This document shows positions 1 through 8,621 of a stretch of DNA of 62,000 nt, piece by piece. How positions within the stretch are numbered: position 1 is the stretch's first letter; every line of letters starts with the position of its first letter. The stretch spans positions 548,437-610,436 of the forward strand of contig CAJNDS010001846.1 of assembly GCA_905221605.1 (NCBI GenBank), written 5' to 3'. This stretch comes from Symbiodinium natans (Eukaryota > Sar > Dinophyceae > Suessiales > Symbiodiniaceae). Under the pieces are notes generated by a model. The model saw only the letters and a list, made by a program, of their open reading frames with translations. It did no database searches and was not told the DNA's origin. Position numbers and translations under genes: made by a program.

Positions 1-555
1 TTGCTTGGGCCTTGCAAACGTCATGCAACACGCACAGAGATGGCTAGGAAGGGTGATGGGCATGCCCAGTCTGCTTAATCCTGGCCGGGTCGACGTCGAA
101 ACAGCCGCGTCATTCTGTCGCAACGGTACCACCTCCAGAGCTTAAAGAGCAACGTTGTCCCTTAGGGGTGGTGTAAAGATGCGCTTGTTACTTGTAGCGC
201 TCGCCTTTGCAGGCATGTGCTCACATTGGTAACGGCCAAGGGACATAACGTGAACAAGCCTGGTTCAACCAGACTCACAGTATGACAGTGCGTTGTGTGG
301 TGAGTGTGGTGAGACCCAATGGCTGCATGTCTCGCTGGCAGAAGAATGAGTTCGGACTCCGTGCGAACTCCATGAGATATGTCATGATCATGAGCATGGC
401 TTACTTCTTTCTGAGCCCAAATGGAGGCTTCAGGATGACCTACTGCAATCTCAGCAAGCAATAGCAACATGAGCAACAGCAAACACGCAGCACATCACGG
501 CAACTGGGCACCGGGAAGGCTCACGTTCCTTCAGGACCTTCAAGAGGCTGTTCAT
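1..555. other. No supported gene at left edge
   Basis: I see no recognisable domain, repeat array or RNA gene here. If the BTB gene on the minus strand continues, its remaining 3' exons or 3' flank would lie in this stretch, but no reading frame stands out. Confidence 0.4.
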
Positions 556-559
556 CAAC

Positions 560-686
560 TTTGCCATGGTATAAGTAGCCTGCCCATGCACCGGAGCATT
601 GCGAGATTGGGTACGCAGCGCAAGTGAATCCAGCCCCGGCCGAATAGGATCTTGGCGACTTCCAGTGGGATCTCGTAGAGACAGAC
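560..686 (-). CDS. Candidate second exon piece of BTB/POZ gene
   Basis: Minus-strand reading frame that begins after an AG|G acceptor (GATGAG|GTC) and reads VCLYEIPLEVAKILFG. This resembles the helix-rich second half of a BTB domain, where a hydrophobic-acidic stretch follows the FRAMF helix. It would follow the exon at 915-1028, whose donor is GC. The frame runs on to a stop near 554, so its true 3' limit is uncertain. The BTB assignment of this piece is inferred from position and pattern only. Confidence 0.35.
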
Positions 687-914
687 CTCATCTATCTTAC
701 GATTCGGGGCTCACACATATTTGCCGAGTTTACTCGTTTGTGTAGTGGCTTTTTATGAATGCAATTGCTGAGTCCGGACGGGCCTCGGCTCCCCCTTCTT
801 GGCTTTCTCGAAACCCACTCTCGCCCTGCGGTGGGATGATGTGGGATTGATGGCCGAATGGCGGTGGATGCACAGCCGACAACACTTGACACTTTGACAA
901 ATTGTTGACATCGC

Positions 915-1028
915 CTGGAACATCGCTCTGAAGTATTCGCTGCGGGCCATGAGAATGTTGCGATGAAGGAAGAGCGAGCCGCCATCACAGCGCAACGTCA
1001 CATCAGAAAAGCTTTCGGCACCATTCTC
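915..1028 (-). CDS. BTB/POZ domain exon (partial gene)
   Basis: A 38-codon minus-strand exon reads ENGAESFSDVTL, then FLHRNILMARS, then EYFRAMFQ. This is the classic first half of a BTB/POZ domain: the sDv.l strand, the H(r/k).iLaaRS motif and the yFraMF helix. BTB domains mediate dimerisation and often serve as substrate adaptors for Cullin-3 ubiquitin ligases. The upstream boundary is CCTGGCAG|GAGAAT (AG|G acceptor). The downstream boundary is TTCCAG|GCGATG (a GC donor), matching the unusual splice sites seen elsewhere in the window. The partner domains of this protein cannot be named from the sequence. Confidence 0.75.
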
Positions 1029-1860
1029 CTGCCAGGCAGCACAGTTTGCTTGCCGGAGCTGCATCCAAGCAATAATCAACGTGCGTCAGGGATGCGAACA
1101 ACCACGTCATCGCTTCGTCTGCAACCTTAAGCGCTGGAAACGATGTTGTGTCGCAGAAGCCCCAGAATAGCAACTGCAGGGCACATCAAAGATAGCGAGA
1201 TGCAAGACGGTTCATGGGGGGCAGGCGCGAGCCATGTCTGTCTCTGCACCACCGACTGATTCTTGTGGAAGTTCCAAGGCATCACGGACGCCCAACATCC
1301 GAAGCACCGTAACCTGAAACAGGTGTCATATGCAGAGCCATGCAGAGCAGCGAGCTGAGCCATGCGGAGCAACGAGCAATGCGTGATGTCCGAGAGGGCA
1401 ACATGCTCTGACAAATAGGCAGGCAAGGCAAACCTTGGCCATGCTGCTTTTTGGCACGTGCATGACGTGCCATGCTTCAGCATTCACACGGTCACCCAGG
1501 CCGCTGGCATTGGCGGCCGATGTTCCTTCAGCACCAAGGAGATGCGCCAGGGGGCTACCAAGGTATGCCTGGCATCTTCACTTGGACGCCGAGGAGCGCC
1601 AAAGAAAACGACCGACAACTTCACACTTGCCAGTAAGACGGACTGGCGACGCCGCTCTCCAGCGGAACAGCCAAGAACTTGACTTTCCGAAGCTGCGAGC
1701 AAATCCGAGCCTCGAGCTTCAACCCTGCCCTGGCTCTGCCCCCCGAACTGTCCCTGGCTTTTTATTGGGGCATCCACCCTTCTCTGAGAGTGAGCGGCGA
1801 TCGTCTCGGGCGTTCTAAGTTCAATCTGCTCATCATCCAGAGGCATGGCCTGCAGATGGC
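1029..1860. other. Intron or spacer with no supported coding
   Basis: Reading frames of 60-127 codons occur on both strands here but overlap each other and show no recognisable domain or consistent residue pattern. The stretch directly precedes the BTB exon in the direction of transcription, so it is probably intronic. Confidence 0.35.
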
Positions 1861-1864
1861 AAAA

Positions 1865-2300
1865 AGGTGAGAGGAAAGATCATTGAAATCTACCATCGGA
1901 AATCTACAATCGGAGACCTCCAGGTTCTGGAAGAAGGGTGACTCGGCCAAGAACTGACAAATCTGCCCAACCACCTCAGTGGGCACTAGACCGGAAAGAA
2001 GTCTGTGAATGCAGCGTTGCTTTCACAGATTTCAACGAACATGGCCTTCTCCTTCAACTCTTCCCACAGATGAGACGGAACAGCTCCATCAGCAAGACCA
2101 CCGACCGAGCGTGCATGCGCAAGGACGTCCTGGAGTTGCATCCAATTTCTTTCAGTGTGTTACTGTTACAGTTGCCCGTAGCACGGTTAGTGCTAGTTAT
2201 TGCTTGTTCGCAAATAGTTGGCAGTCGCCCTGAAAAGCACAATTCACTTGCTCTTCCTCCAGCGTGGGACGGCGGTACCCCTCGAACTCGGGAAAGCCTC
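1865..2300 (-). CDS. Candidate upstream exons of the BTB gene, unidentified
   Basis: Three short minus-strand stretches read like protein and lie just upstream of the BTB exon. About 2,210-2,300 contains GYRRPTLEEEQVNCAFQ. About 1,993-2,085 contains LWEELKEKAMFVEICES. About 1,865-1,960 contains ICQFLAESPFFQNLEVSDC. Each is cut by stops in its frame, so introns are needed to join them. I do not recognise a domain. They may be the 5' part of the BTB gene or the end of the gene to the right. Confidence 0.3.
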
Positions 2301-2729
2301 TTGGAGACAGTGGTAGGCTTGTCCAGCAAAGATAGGGGTCCTCCATTGATTGGCACATGGCACATTGCGGATAAGCTTCACTGTAGCTGCATGGCATGAC
2401 TTAAGATCTAAAAGTTGAACGCTTTGGCAGCCATGCGGTCCGTATCTCTCACGCGAGACCTCATAGCACAATATAGCACAATGCTGCTGACTGGCAAAAC
2501 AAAGGAGACAAGAAGCGAGCTGAAACTGAAAGCTGCAAGCGGAGAACGAGCTCGGGACACTAAAGCCGATAGCTTGAGGAGACGCTCTGTGGAGCGTGCT
2601 TCTCGAAAAGGTCGCAGAGCGAAGAGGCTGCCGGGCCTGGCGTCGAAGAGATTCCGAAACCGCAGGAGAACACAGCACATGCCGCCCAAACATACCACTG
2701 AATTCGAGCGCTCCTTTCGCACGATGAAA

Positions 2730-3010
2730 GTATGGTGGTGATGATGATGGTGCAGGTGAAGATGAAGCTGTTGATGATGATGATGGTGATGACGATGACT
2801 ATTATTATTGACAACGACGATGATGATAATGATGCTTATGAGGAGGGGCCAGGAGGAAGATGGTGTGACATGATGGTGGTGCTGAAGACGGTGGCCGCGG
2901 CCGCGGCCGCGGCCCTGGCGGCGGCAGTGGCGATGATGCTGCTGGTGCTGGTGCTGGAGCTGGCGCTGGTGCTGGCGATGCTGCTGCTGATGAAGATGGC
3001 GGTGCGTGGA
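2730..3010. repeat. Compound trinucleotide microsatellite (GAT / GCN / GGT type)
   Basis: Interrupted runs of GATGAT and ATGATG pass into GGCCGCGGCCGC and then GCTGGTGCTGGT units. Every frame on both strands gives single-residue-rich translations (Met/Asp, Ala, His, Ser), so the long open frames here come from the repeat and are not evidence of a gene. Confidence 0.85.
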
Positions 3011-3039
3011 ACGACGAGAAGAATTGAAGAAAGGAGCCT

Positions 3040-3365
3040 CCCGATGCAGCAGAGGCACTGTTCTCCACCGTCCGCTTCATCTGAGATGTCCACGAACTCC
3101 TGGTCAAGGACCATGTCCCGGTGCGGGCCTCTGTCATATCACATTGCACTGCTCATCTTGAAGATCATTTTGCACGTTGCTGCGCACATTGGCTGCGTAA
3201 AATCATGAGCAGCTGCCACGCGATGCGTCCAGCATTCTTAGTGCCAGACCGGTGAATGAGCTCCAAGATTCCACTATTCTCTGCATCAGACTTCGCTGAA
3301 CTTCTCCATATCTCTGGCCTATCTTCAGGAATAGAATCGAGGCCACCAGGGTGGGTCGCAGTGCA
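3040..3365 (-). CDS. Candidate exons of an unidentified minus-strand gene
   Basis: Two coding-like pieces: about 3,215-3,365 contains GLDSIPEDRPEIWRSSAKSD followed by GILELIHRSG. About 3,041-3,120 contains VLDQEFVDISDEADGGE. Both lie downstream of better exons at 3,800-5,141 and may be the 3' part of the same gene. No domain is recognised. Confidence 0.3.
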
Positions 3366-3704
3366 AATATTCAAACATTCGCATGAGAAGTCTCAGGCTC
3401 TAAGCAGCTCCAGGCATGCAAAGCATGAAGAGTGAGGTTTTCTCTTGACCGAGTCGGTGCGAAGGCACGGCGCGCGAGGCCTGGTAAGTCTCGATGCTGT
3501 TCGCGGAGCGCCTGCCGAGGTTGCTCGGCCAAGAACAGCATGCTAGGGGCCGTGGCAAGCGTGCCTGTGCCAGGTATGCCAGGCATCGCGCGTCGCCGGC
3601 ACTCTTTCTCATGCCCAGGCGCCTGAGATGACTGAGGACCTGAGGAACCGAAGAGTTGGGAGATAGTATGATTATTTTGACTATGATTACTATTGTTCAT
3701 TATG

Positions 3705-3735
3705 TATCGTGTATTATTATTATTATTATTATTAT
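3705..3735. repeat. ATT trinucleotide microsatellite
   Basis: An uninterrupted TATTATTATT tract of about ten units sits in AT-rich sequence. It lies between candidate exons and is probably intronic. Confidence 0.85.
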
Positions 3736-3799
3736 TTTGCTTTTTTTTGGTACTATGTATTATGATTACTATTACTAAAGGCATCCGAGGCCCGGACCG

Positions 3800-4525
3800 T
3801 CGCCGACATTGCTTTGGAAGGGAAGTGGAACTGATGGTGGCTTCCCAACTTGGGCCAGGCATCCCCCCGCGCACCAAAGACTTCCTGGATCATGAAGTCT
3901 TGCGGGTCCAAGATGGTGCACCTGAAAGACCGCTCTGACACCCCAGCGGCTTGCTTGGCAAAGTGCAACATGCGCGTGGACAAGCAAAGTAGGAACTTGT
4001 CTGGAGGTCTAAACCGGGCAAGCCCAACTGGCCCAACTGCAAGGCACGCGATGGCCCGGCAAGCAACTGGGGAACCCGACGGTGGCTTCATGAGTCTGCC
4101 TTGTACTTCTGCCGGAACGAGATACGGCCTTCTAAACTGCAAAGAGCACGTTTTGCAGACAGCGAGAGATAGAGAGAGAAGTCATGGACCCAAAATGGTC
4201 TGAGAAAGCATGAGGATGGTGCTCCGAGTTGGCTTCCTCGAGATCATCCATGAGCGGGAGCAACCTTTCTAAGAATCGCACCTGGCGGGGTCTAAACCGG
4301 ATTGCTGAAAGCTGGCCCTGTTCTGTACCCCTAAACCCAACCCTAAACCCCAAACCCCAAACCCTAAACCCTACCGCATCTTTGGATATCTTTGGCCTGG
4401 TCGCCCTCCGCCATGTCCGCCAAATGCGGAAGCACTTGCTGATGCAGCCACGACTTGGCATCGAAGTACTTGCGCTGCTGAAGCAGGGGCTCCTTGACCT
4501 CTGGGGTCCAAGCGCTCTGCTTTCG
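3800..4525 (-). CDS. Candidate central exons of an unidentified gene
   Basis: Three minus-strand stretches have convincing residue composition. About 4,388-4,525 includes AWTPEVKEPLLQQRKYFDAK and LHQQVLPHLADMAEGDQAKD. About 4,170-4,290 includes RFLERLLPLMDDLEEANSEH. About 3,800-4,030 includes FRPPDKFLLCLSTRMLHFAK and CTILDPQDFMIQEVFGARGD. They alternate with telomere-like repeat DNA and homopolymers, as expected for exons and introns. The protein seems helical and soluble. I do not recognise the family; it could also be the 5' part of the BTB gene. Confidence 0.45.
4328..4375. repeat. Telomere-like CCCTAAA/CCCCAAA repeats
   Basis: Short imperfect run of CCCTAAACC, CCCAAACC and related heptamers inside a predicted intron. 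Confidence 0.8.
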
Positions 4526-4575
4526 GGGGCGTTCCCGGCGCCCCCCCCCCCCCCCCCACAAAATAGCCCCGAGAT

Positions 4576-4745
4576 CTTACCCTAACCCCTTTCAACCCTA
4601 TCAACCCTATCAACCCTATCAACCCTATCAACCCCATCAACCCTATAACCCTGCAAACCCTATAAACCCCATAAACCCTATAAACCCAAAAAACCCTACA
4701 AACCCTTTAAACCCTATAAACCCCAAAAACCCAAAATAAACCCTA
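4576..4745. repeat. Degenerate telomere-like array (CCCTATCAA / CCCTATAAA)
   Basis: Tandem units of 10-11 bases such as CCCTATCAAC and CCCTATAAAC drift along the array. It directly follows a 17-base run of C. Apparent Asn-Pro and Gln-Pro-Tyr-rich open frames here come from the repeat. Confidence 0.85.
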
Positions 4746-4889
4746 CAACTTAAGGGCGCTTAGAAGGCGGAGGCGCCTCCGGCAAGGCGAGGGCCCTCGC
4801 AACCTCCGGAGGCGTCTTGGGCGAGGCCAAGAACAGGAAGCTCGACTCCAGGTCCAGCCTCGAGACTCGAACCCGGCAATGCTAATGAA

Positions 4890-4980
4890 TAATAGTACGT
4901 GTAATAATCATAAAATTCACAATAATGATGAATAATCATCATCATAGCAATAATAATCATGATAATAATAATAATACATG
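4890..4980. repeat. AAT/ATC trinucleotide-rich tract
   Basis: Interrupted AATAAT, AATCATC and ATAATAATAATA runs lie just downstream of the GT donor at 5,005. This is probably intronic. Confidence 0.75.
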
Positions 4981-5005
4981 TTCCGAAAGGTCCGATAGGG
5001 GAGAC

Positions 5006-5141
5006 CTTTTTGTAGATCTTTGTAAGTAAGAGCAGCTTCTGTCAGGGCCCTGAGCCCCTGAGCCTGGCACCTCACGGGCGGCGCGTCCAGCTGCAGAGGC
5101 TCACCTTCCACCACGGCCAAGTGCACCAGGGCGCGAAAGGC
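5006..5141 (-). CDS. Exon of an unidentified minus-strand gene
   Basis: The exon starts at CTGCAG|GCCTTTCGC (AG|G) and ends at CAAAAAG|GTCTCC (GT donor). The frame reads AFRALVHLAVVEGEPLQLD and then CQAQGLRALTEAALTYKDLQ, an alanine- and leucine-rich helical pattern without low complexity. It is probably the most 5' visible exon of the gene that continues to 3,800, because the region above it is a 240 bp telomere-like array. No family is recognised. Confidence 0.5.
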
Positions 5142-5177
5142 CTGCAGCAAGCTTCCTCATCCTCTGGATGCCCGCAA

Positions 5178-5425
5178 AGGGTTTAGGGTTTAGGGTTTTA
5201 GGGTTTTAGGGTTTTAGGGTTTTAGGGTTTTAGGGTTTTAGGGTTTTAGGGTTTTAGGGTTTTAGGGTTTTAGGGTTTTAGGGTTTTAGGGTTTTAGTGT
5301 TTTAGGGTTTTAGGGTTTTAGGGTTTTAGGGTTTTAGGGTTTTAGGGTTTTAGGGTTTTAGGGTTTTAGGGTTTTAGGGTTTTAGGGTTTTAGGGTTTTA
5401 GGGTTTTAGGGTTGAGGGTTTAGGG
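5178..5425 (+). repeat. Tandem TTTTAGGG array (about 29 units)
   Basis: Two TTTAGGG heptamers lead into a nearly perfect run of the octamer TTTTAGGG with one visible variant (TTTTAGTG). The unit differs from the heptamer TTTAGGG seen at the other interstitial sites in this window. It separates the unidentified gene at its left from the sacsin-like gene at its right. Confidence 0.95.
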
Positions 5426-5429
5426 TTTA

Positions 5430-6580
5430 CGGAGTTGGCTCAGCTCTCGCGGCTCAGGAAGAGACGGCAAATGCTGGCAACAGCAGCTTGCATGCCTGAG
5501 CCTGTTCATCCCCTCGGCGCTCGGACTCAGCGAGGAAAATCGGAAGCCGACAGACCTTCGGGACGCCGCAGATTCTCAAGTCGAACCGTCGCAGTGTACC
5601 GCAGGACGGCATGTCGTTGCATGGCATGAAATACATGAATTACTCGCCCTGATATCCGGAATCTCAGGCATGTGCAACACTTGCTCGGTTCTCAATGGTC
5701 GTCCTGAGATCTGACGAAGCGATGGGGTCGCAGATGGCCTGGCACAGCTCCGAGCCTGGGGACGGCACATGTGCAGATCATGTACATGGGTACCCACATG
5801 CAGATGTACATGTGGCTCATTATGGCTCCGTAGTTGCGTCCGCCGTGCACTCCAGGCTGAGTGTCGCACACAGGTAGTGGCAAAGCCGCGGTTGCAAGCG
5901 TTGGCAACGGATGCTCAAAGATCCCAACTGCTCCAAAGCTGATGCCCACGCAGCAAGCACCGTAAGCATGCTGCCTGGCAGGACTATGCAGGTCTCAGTG
6001 CGCACTGTGCATCACCGCATCCTGAAAGCGGTTTTTTGGGGTCTTTCTGGCCTCGGCCAAACGGAAGGATGATTCCCTGCTGCTGCAGGAAGTGAACCAC
6101 ACTCGCCGTCCTCAAGCACAAGAGGCAACGGAAGCTGGAGAATGCGCCTGCCCACTGAATCTGAGGGATGGACATGGCTGGGTGACTGGCATTGACCTCA
6201 GCGTGACATAACTCAGAAGCCTGCTTCAGAGGCCTGCTTCAGAAGCTTACAATATGCGCCACAAGGCCCGCGCAAAGCGATCTGGCAATAGCACCCTGGC
6301 CACTTCGGCTAGCAGCGGATCTGTCTCAGCGTCCTTTCCAAAGGGCCAAGTAATTTCAATGACTCCGAACCATTCTTTCAACTGTCACACAACGCTTTGG
6401 TGATCGCGAACGGCTGACAAAAGTGTCCTCCGACGGCGGCAACAGCAGCGGCTCTTCCTTGCTAAGCGGCAGCAGCATGAGCTGGCGATCCATCGGAGAG
6501 CTTGACCTGAGCATCCAGCAGTATCGGATATTGAGCGAAATTTGAATTAAATGGGTATTTCCCAAAAAGACCCCAAATAG
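5430..6580. other. Spacer or 3' part of the sacsin-like gene
   Basis: Minus-strand frames near 6,000-6,175 (IQWAGAFSSFRCLLCLRT, then HFLQQQGIILPFG) and 6,360-6,500 (LMLLPLSKEEPLLLPPSEDT) look mildly protein-like but cannot be tied to a domain or to clear splice sites. They could be the last exons of the sacsin-like gene or belong to none. Confidence 0.25.
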
Positions 6581-6584
6581 AATA

Positions 6585-6650
6585 GAAATTCCCTTAAAGG
6601 GACCCCCAACAATAGGGGTACCCCTACTTTCAGAAACCCCTCAAGTTGCT
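6585..6650. repeat. Short palindrome-rich dispersed element, copy 1
   Basis: Contains ATTCCCTTAAAGGGACCCCC followed by GGGGTACCCCTACTTTCAG and AAACCCC. The same ordered blocks recur at 12,578-12,645, and the end block recurs at 13,322-13,345. The blocks are self-complementary (AAGGG/CCCTT, GGGGTACCCC), so the element can fold into hairpins. Confidence 0.7.
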
Positions 6651-6679
6651 CTCTTCCCACACCTTGAGGCCGGAACGGC

Positions 6680-6960
6680 CCTTCGGTCGGGTCCCATGCT
6701 GGAAGCACCCAGCACCGATCAAAAGCAGCCAAGAAATCCTCACACAGCCCATCCTCAGTGCAGCACGGAGCGCAATGCTTCAGGAAAGCGTGCGCGACCC
6801 CGGAAGCATGCTCCGTCAAACACGTGGGCCGGTGCTGTCTTGATCCGGAGTCTGGAGCATCTGGGGCCCTGGCCAACTTGGCAAATTCCCAGAAGGCACA
6901 AAGGGTTGACTGGGCCGCAGCTTCGTCGCCAAAGGCCTTGAGTGACCTTGCTGCGACTTG
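6680..6960 (-). CDS. Candidate C-terminal exon(s) of the sacsin-like gene
   Basis: A continuous minus-strand frame reads SLKAFGDEAAAQSTLCAFWE, then HASGVAHAFLKHCAPCCTED, then FLAAFDRCWVLPAWDP. It looks genuinely coding and lies directly downstream of the last recognised sacsin exon. I find no DnaJ or HEPN signature, which end vertebrate sacsin. Assignment to the sacsin-like gene rests on position and orientation. Confidence 0.4.
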
Positions 6961-7079
6961 CTGTGTGCAGGCAGCTTGGCCTGTTCAACCATGCAGCAAC
7001 TTGGTGCGGTTGGCCTGCTGCTGCGCCATACTCGCCTTGGCCCGCGACTGGGCCGGAGCTCGGCGAAACGATTCGGATC

Positions 7080-8621
7080 TCAGCGGACCTGCGAAGAGGG
7101 CAAGACAAACCAGAAGACCGGCCTCTGCGAGTTCTCAATAGTTCTCACATGGCCTCCCAGTCTAGCTTCAATTGTCGCTTGCAGCGAGGAGTACTCAAGA
7201 GGCGCGGCTTGGAAAGCTGGAAACCCGGCGATTAGAGCCCTGGCCAGCTGCTGCGATGTTCTGACATCTTCAATACCCAGACTGGGCGCTTTAGCGCCCA
7301 ACCTTGCGACTCCATCCTCGCCCACTTTGGACAGGTCCAGCGTCACAGCTGGGACAAGTTGCTTGAGCACCTGCTGCGCCAGGGAGCTGGAAGCTGATCC
7401 ACTCGGAAAGGCATAGTAGAGCATCGAGCCGCCCGTGTTGCCGGTGCCAAAGGATGCGACCTTTCCGCTGCACAGTGGGGCCAACTTCAAGCCTCCCAGT
7501 GCTGTCACCACATCTGTTGGAATCTCTTCGCTTAGCACGTAGCCCAAGAGCTCTATCGCAGTCAAGGCGTCGACGTTGCAGCGCGTGTCGTCTTGCAGGC
7601 ACGACAGCAAGAAGGCCGGGCTCACCTCTGCGTGCCGGCACAAGTTCGCCGACTTAAACTCTTCGGATACGCTGCAGGCGACGTCACAGAACCTGTACGC
7701 TTTTCCTCCCGTTCCAGAATAGCCACTCAGGTATTCGTGAACAACCTGGTGCTGCTTGCCTTTCCCCTCGATCGGAGCCAGAGGCTGCACGGAATCTGTA
7801 AAAGACAACAGCTTCGCAGAAGGCTTGGTGTCAATCTCGCCGTGAAATATCTGAGCTGCAAAGGAGCGTGCACTTTCCACGAGCTCCGAAGCTGCGGCAG
7901 CCGCTGGGTTCGGTCTCGTAAAGAGCAAAGGTGGGAACAAAGGAGCGTTTGAGAGCTCTTTGTAGATGGAGGGAAGGTTCAGAAGCTTCTGCAGACTTTG
8001 CGGCAGCTGATTTTTGCAGGGCATCAAGGCACAAACCCCTTCCTTCCCAATGGCCCAATATGCAGCCTCCGCTCCCTTTGGGCGTCGGCTCCGGATGGCA
8101 TGGAGGGCTCCAGCCTGCTCTCTCACCAACGTGCAGATGAGAGGCTCCACGATGTGACGCAGGAGCATGCTGTTCCAGTCAGAAGCGAAGCCCGATCCGG
8201 CTGCCAGATCCAAGCGCCCGGGAGCTGTGGGATCTGTGAGGCAGAAGTTGGCGTTGATGAGAAATGGAAGTGAGCTTGTGATGGGCAAGGGCAGGAAGCA
8301 GCAGATTCGTGGCCCTTGGAGCTCTCGGGAGAGGCACACGGCAAGGCCCGCAAAGGGGACGTAGTCAAAGCCAGTCTGAGTCTCCGAGACGAGCACAGAC
8401 TTCCAGCGCTCGTCTTCCGGATTGTCATGCTGAAGGAAGAGCCGCCAAGCTTCCAAAACCTCGACAGGTTCCTTTCCGGAGCTCTGCAAATCACTCGGTG
8501 AGGTCCAGCGCACGGATATGACCACGTTGAAGCTGACGTACGGCCTCACGTCTGAGACTGAGACTGACTCGCTTCTTTTATTGCCGACTGGGGACAGGCA
8601 GACATGCAAACCTTCGTTCAT
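7080..8621 (-). CDS. Sacsin module 3, second half (large exon)
   Basis: A 513-codon open frame. After about 90 residues it has FVP.AGL-like and CCFLPLPITSSLPFLINANF, a close match to the FCFLPLP...lpvhvng block of sacsin. It then has DWNSMLLRHIVEPL, the helix that follows the nucleotide-binding fold in sacsin repeats. The remaining 350 residues (for example LLSCLQDDTRCNVDALTAIE and ELLGYVLSEEIPTDVV) resemble the regulatory middle part of the repeats. The true 5' limit is probably an acceptor just above 8,621, and the 3' limit may lie before the stop at 7,080. Unlike modules 1 and 2, this part is one unbroken exon. Confidence 0.8.
   Translation of the reverse strand: MNEGLHVCLSPVGNKRSESVSVSDVRPYVSFNVVISVRWTSPSDLQSSGKEPVEVLEAWRLFLQHDNPEDERWKSVLVSETQTGFDYVPFAGLAVCLSRELQGPRICCFLPLPITSSLPFLINANFCLTDPTAPGRLDLAAGSGFASDWNSMLLRHIVEPLICTLVREQAGALHAIRSRRPKGAEAAYWAIGKEGVCALMPCKNQLPQSLQKLLNLPSIYKELSNAPLFPPLLFTRPNPAAAAASELVESARSFAAQIFHGEIDTKPSAKLLSFTDSVQPLAPIEGKGKQHQVVHEYLSGYSGTGGKAYRFCDVACSVSEEFKSANLCRHAEVSPAFLLSCLQDDTRCNVDALTAIELLGYVLSEEIPTDVVTALGGLKLAPLCSGKVASFGTGNTGGSMLYYAFPSGSASSSLAQQVLKQLVPAVTLDLSKVGEDGVARLGAKAPSLGIEDVRTSQQLARALIAGFPAFQAAPLEYSSLQATIEARLGGHVRTIENSQRPVFWFVLPSSQVR

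Noticed and set aside
5178-5425. CRISPR-like regularly repeated array
   Set aside because: The unit is eight bases with no spacers, and the window is eukaryotic. It is a telomere-like tandem repeat.
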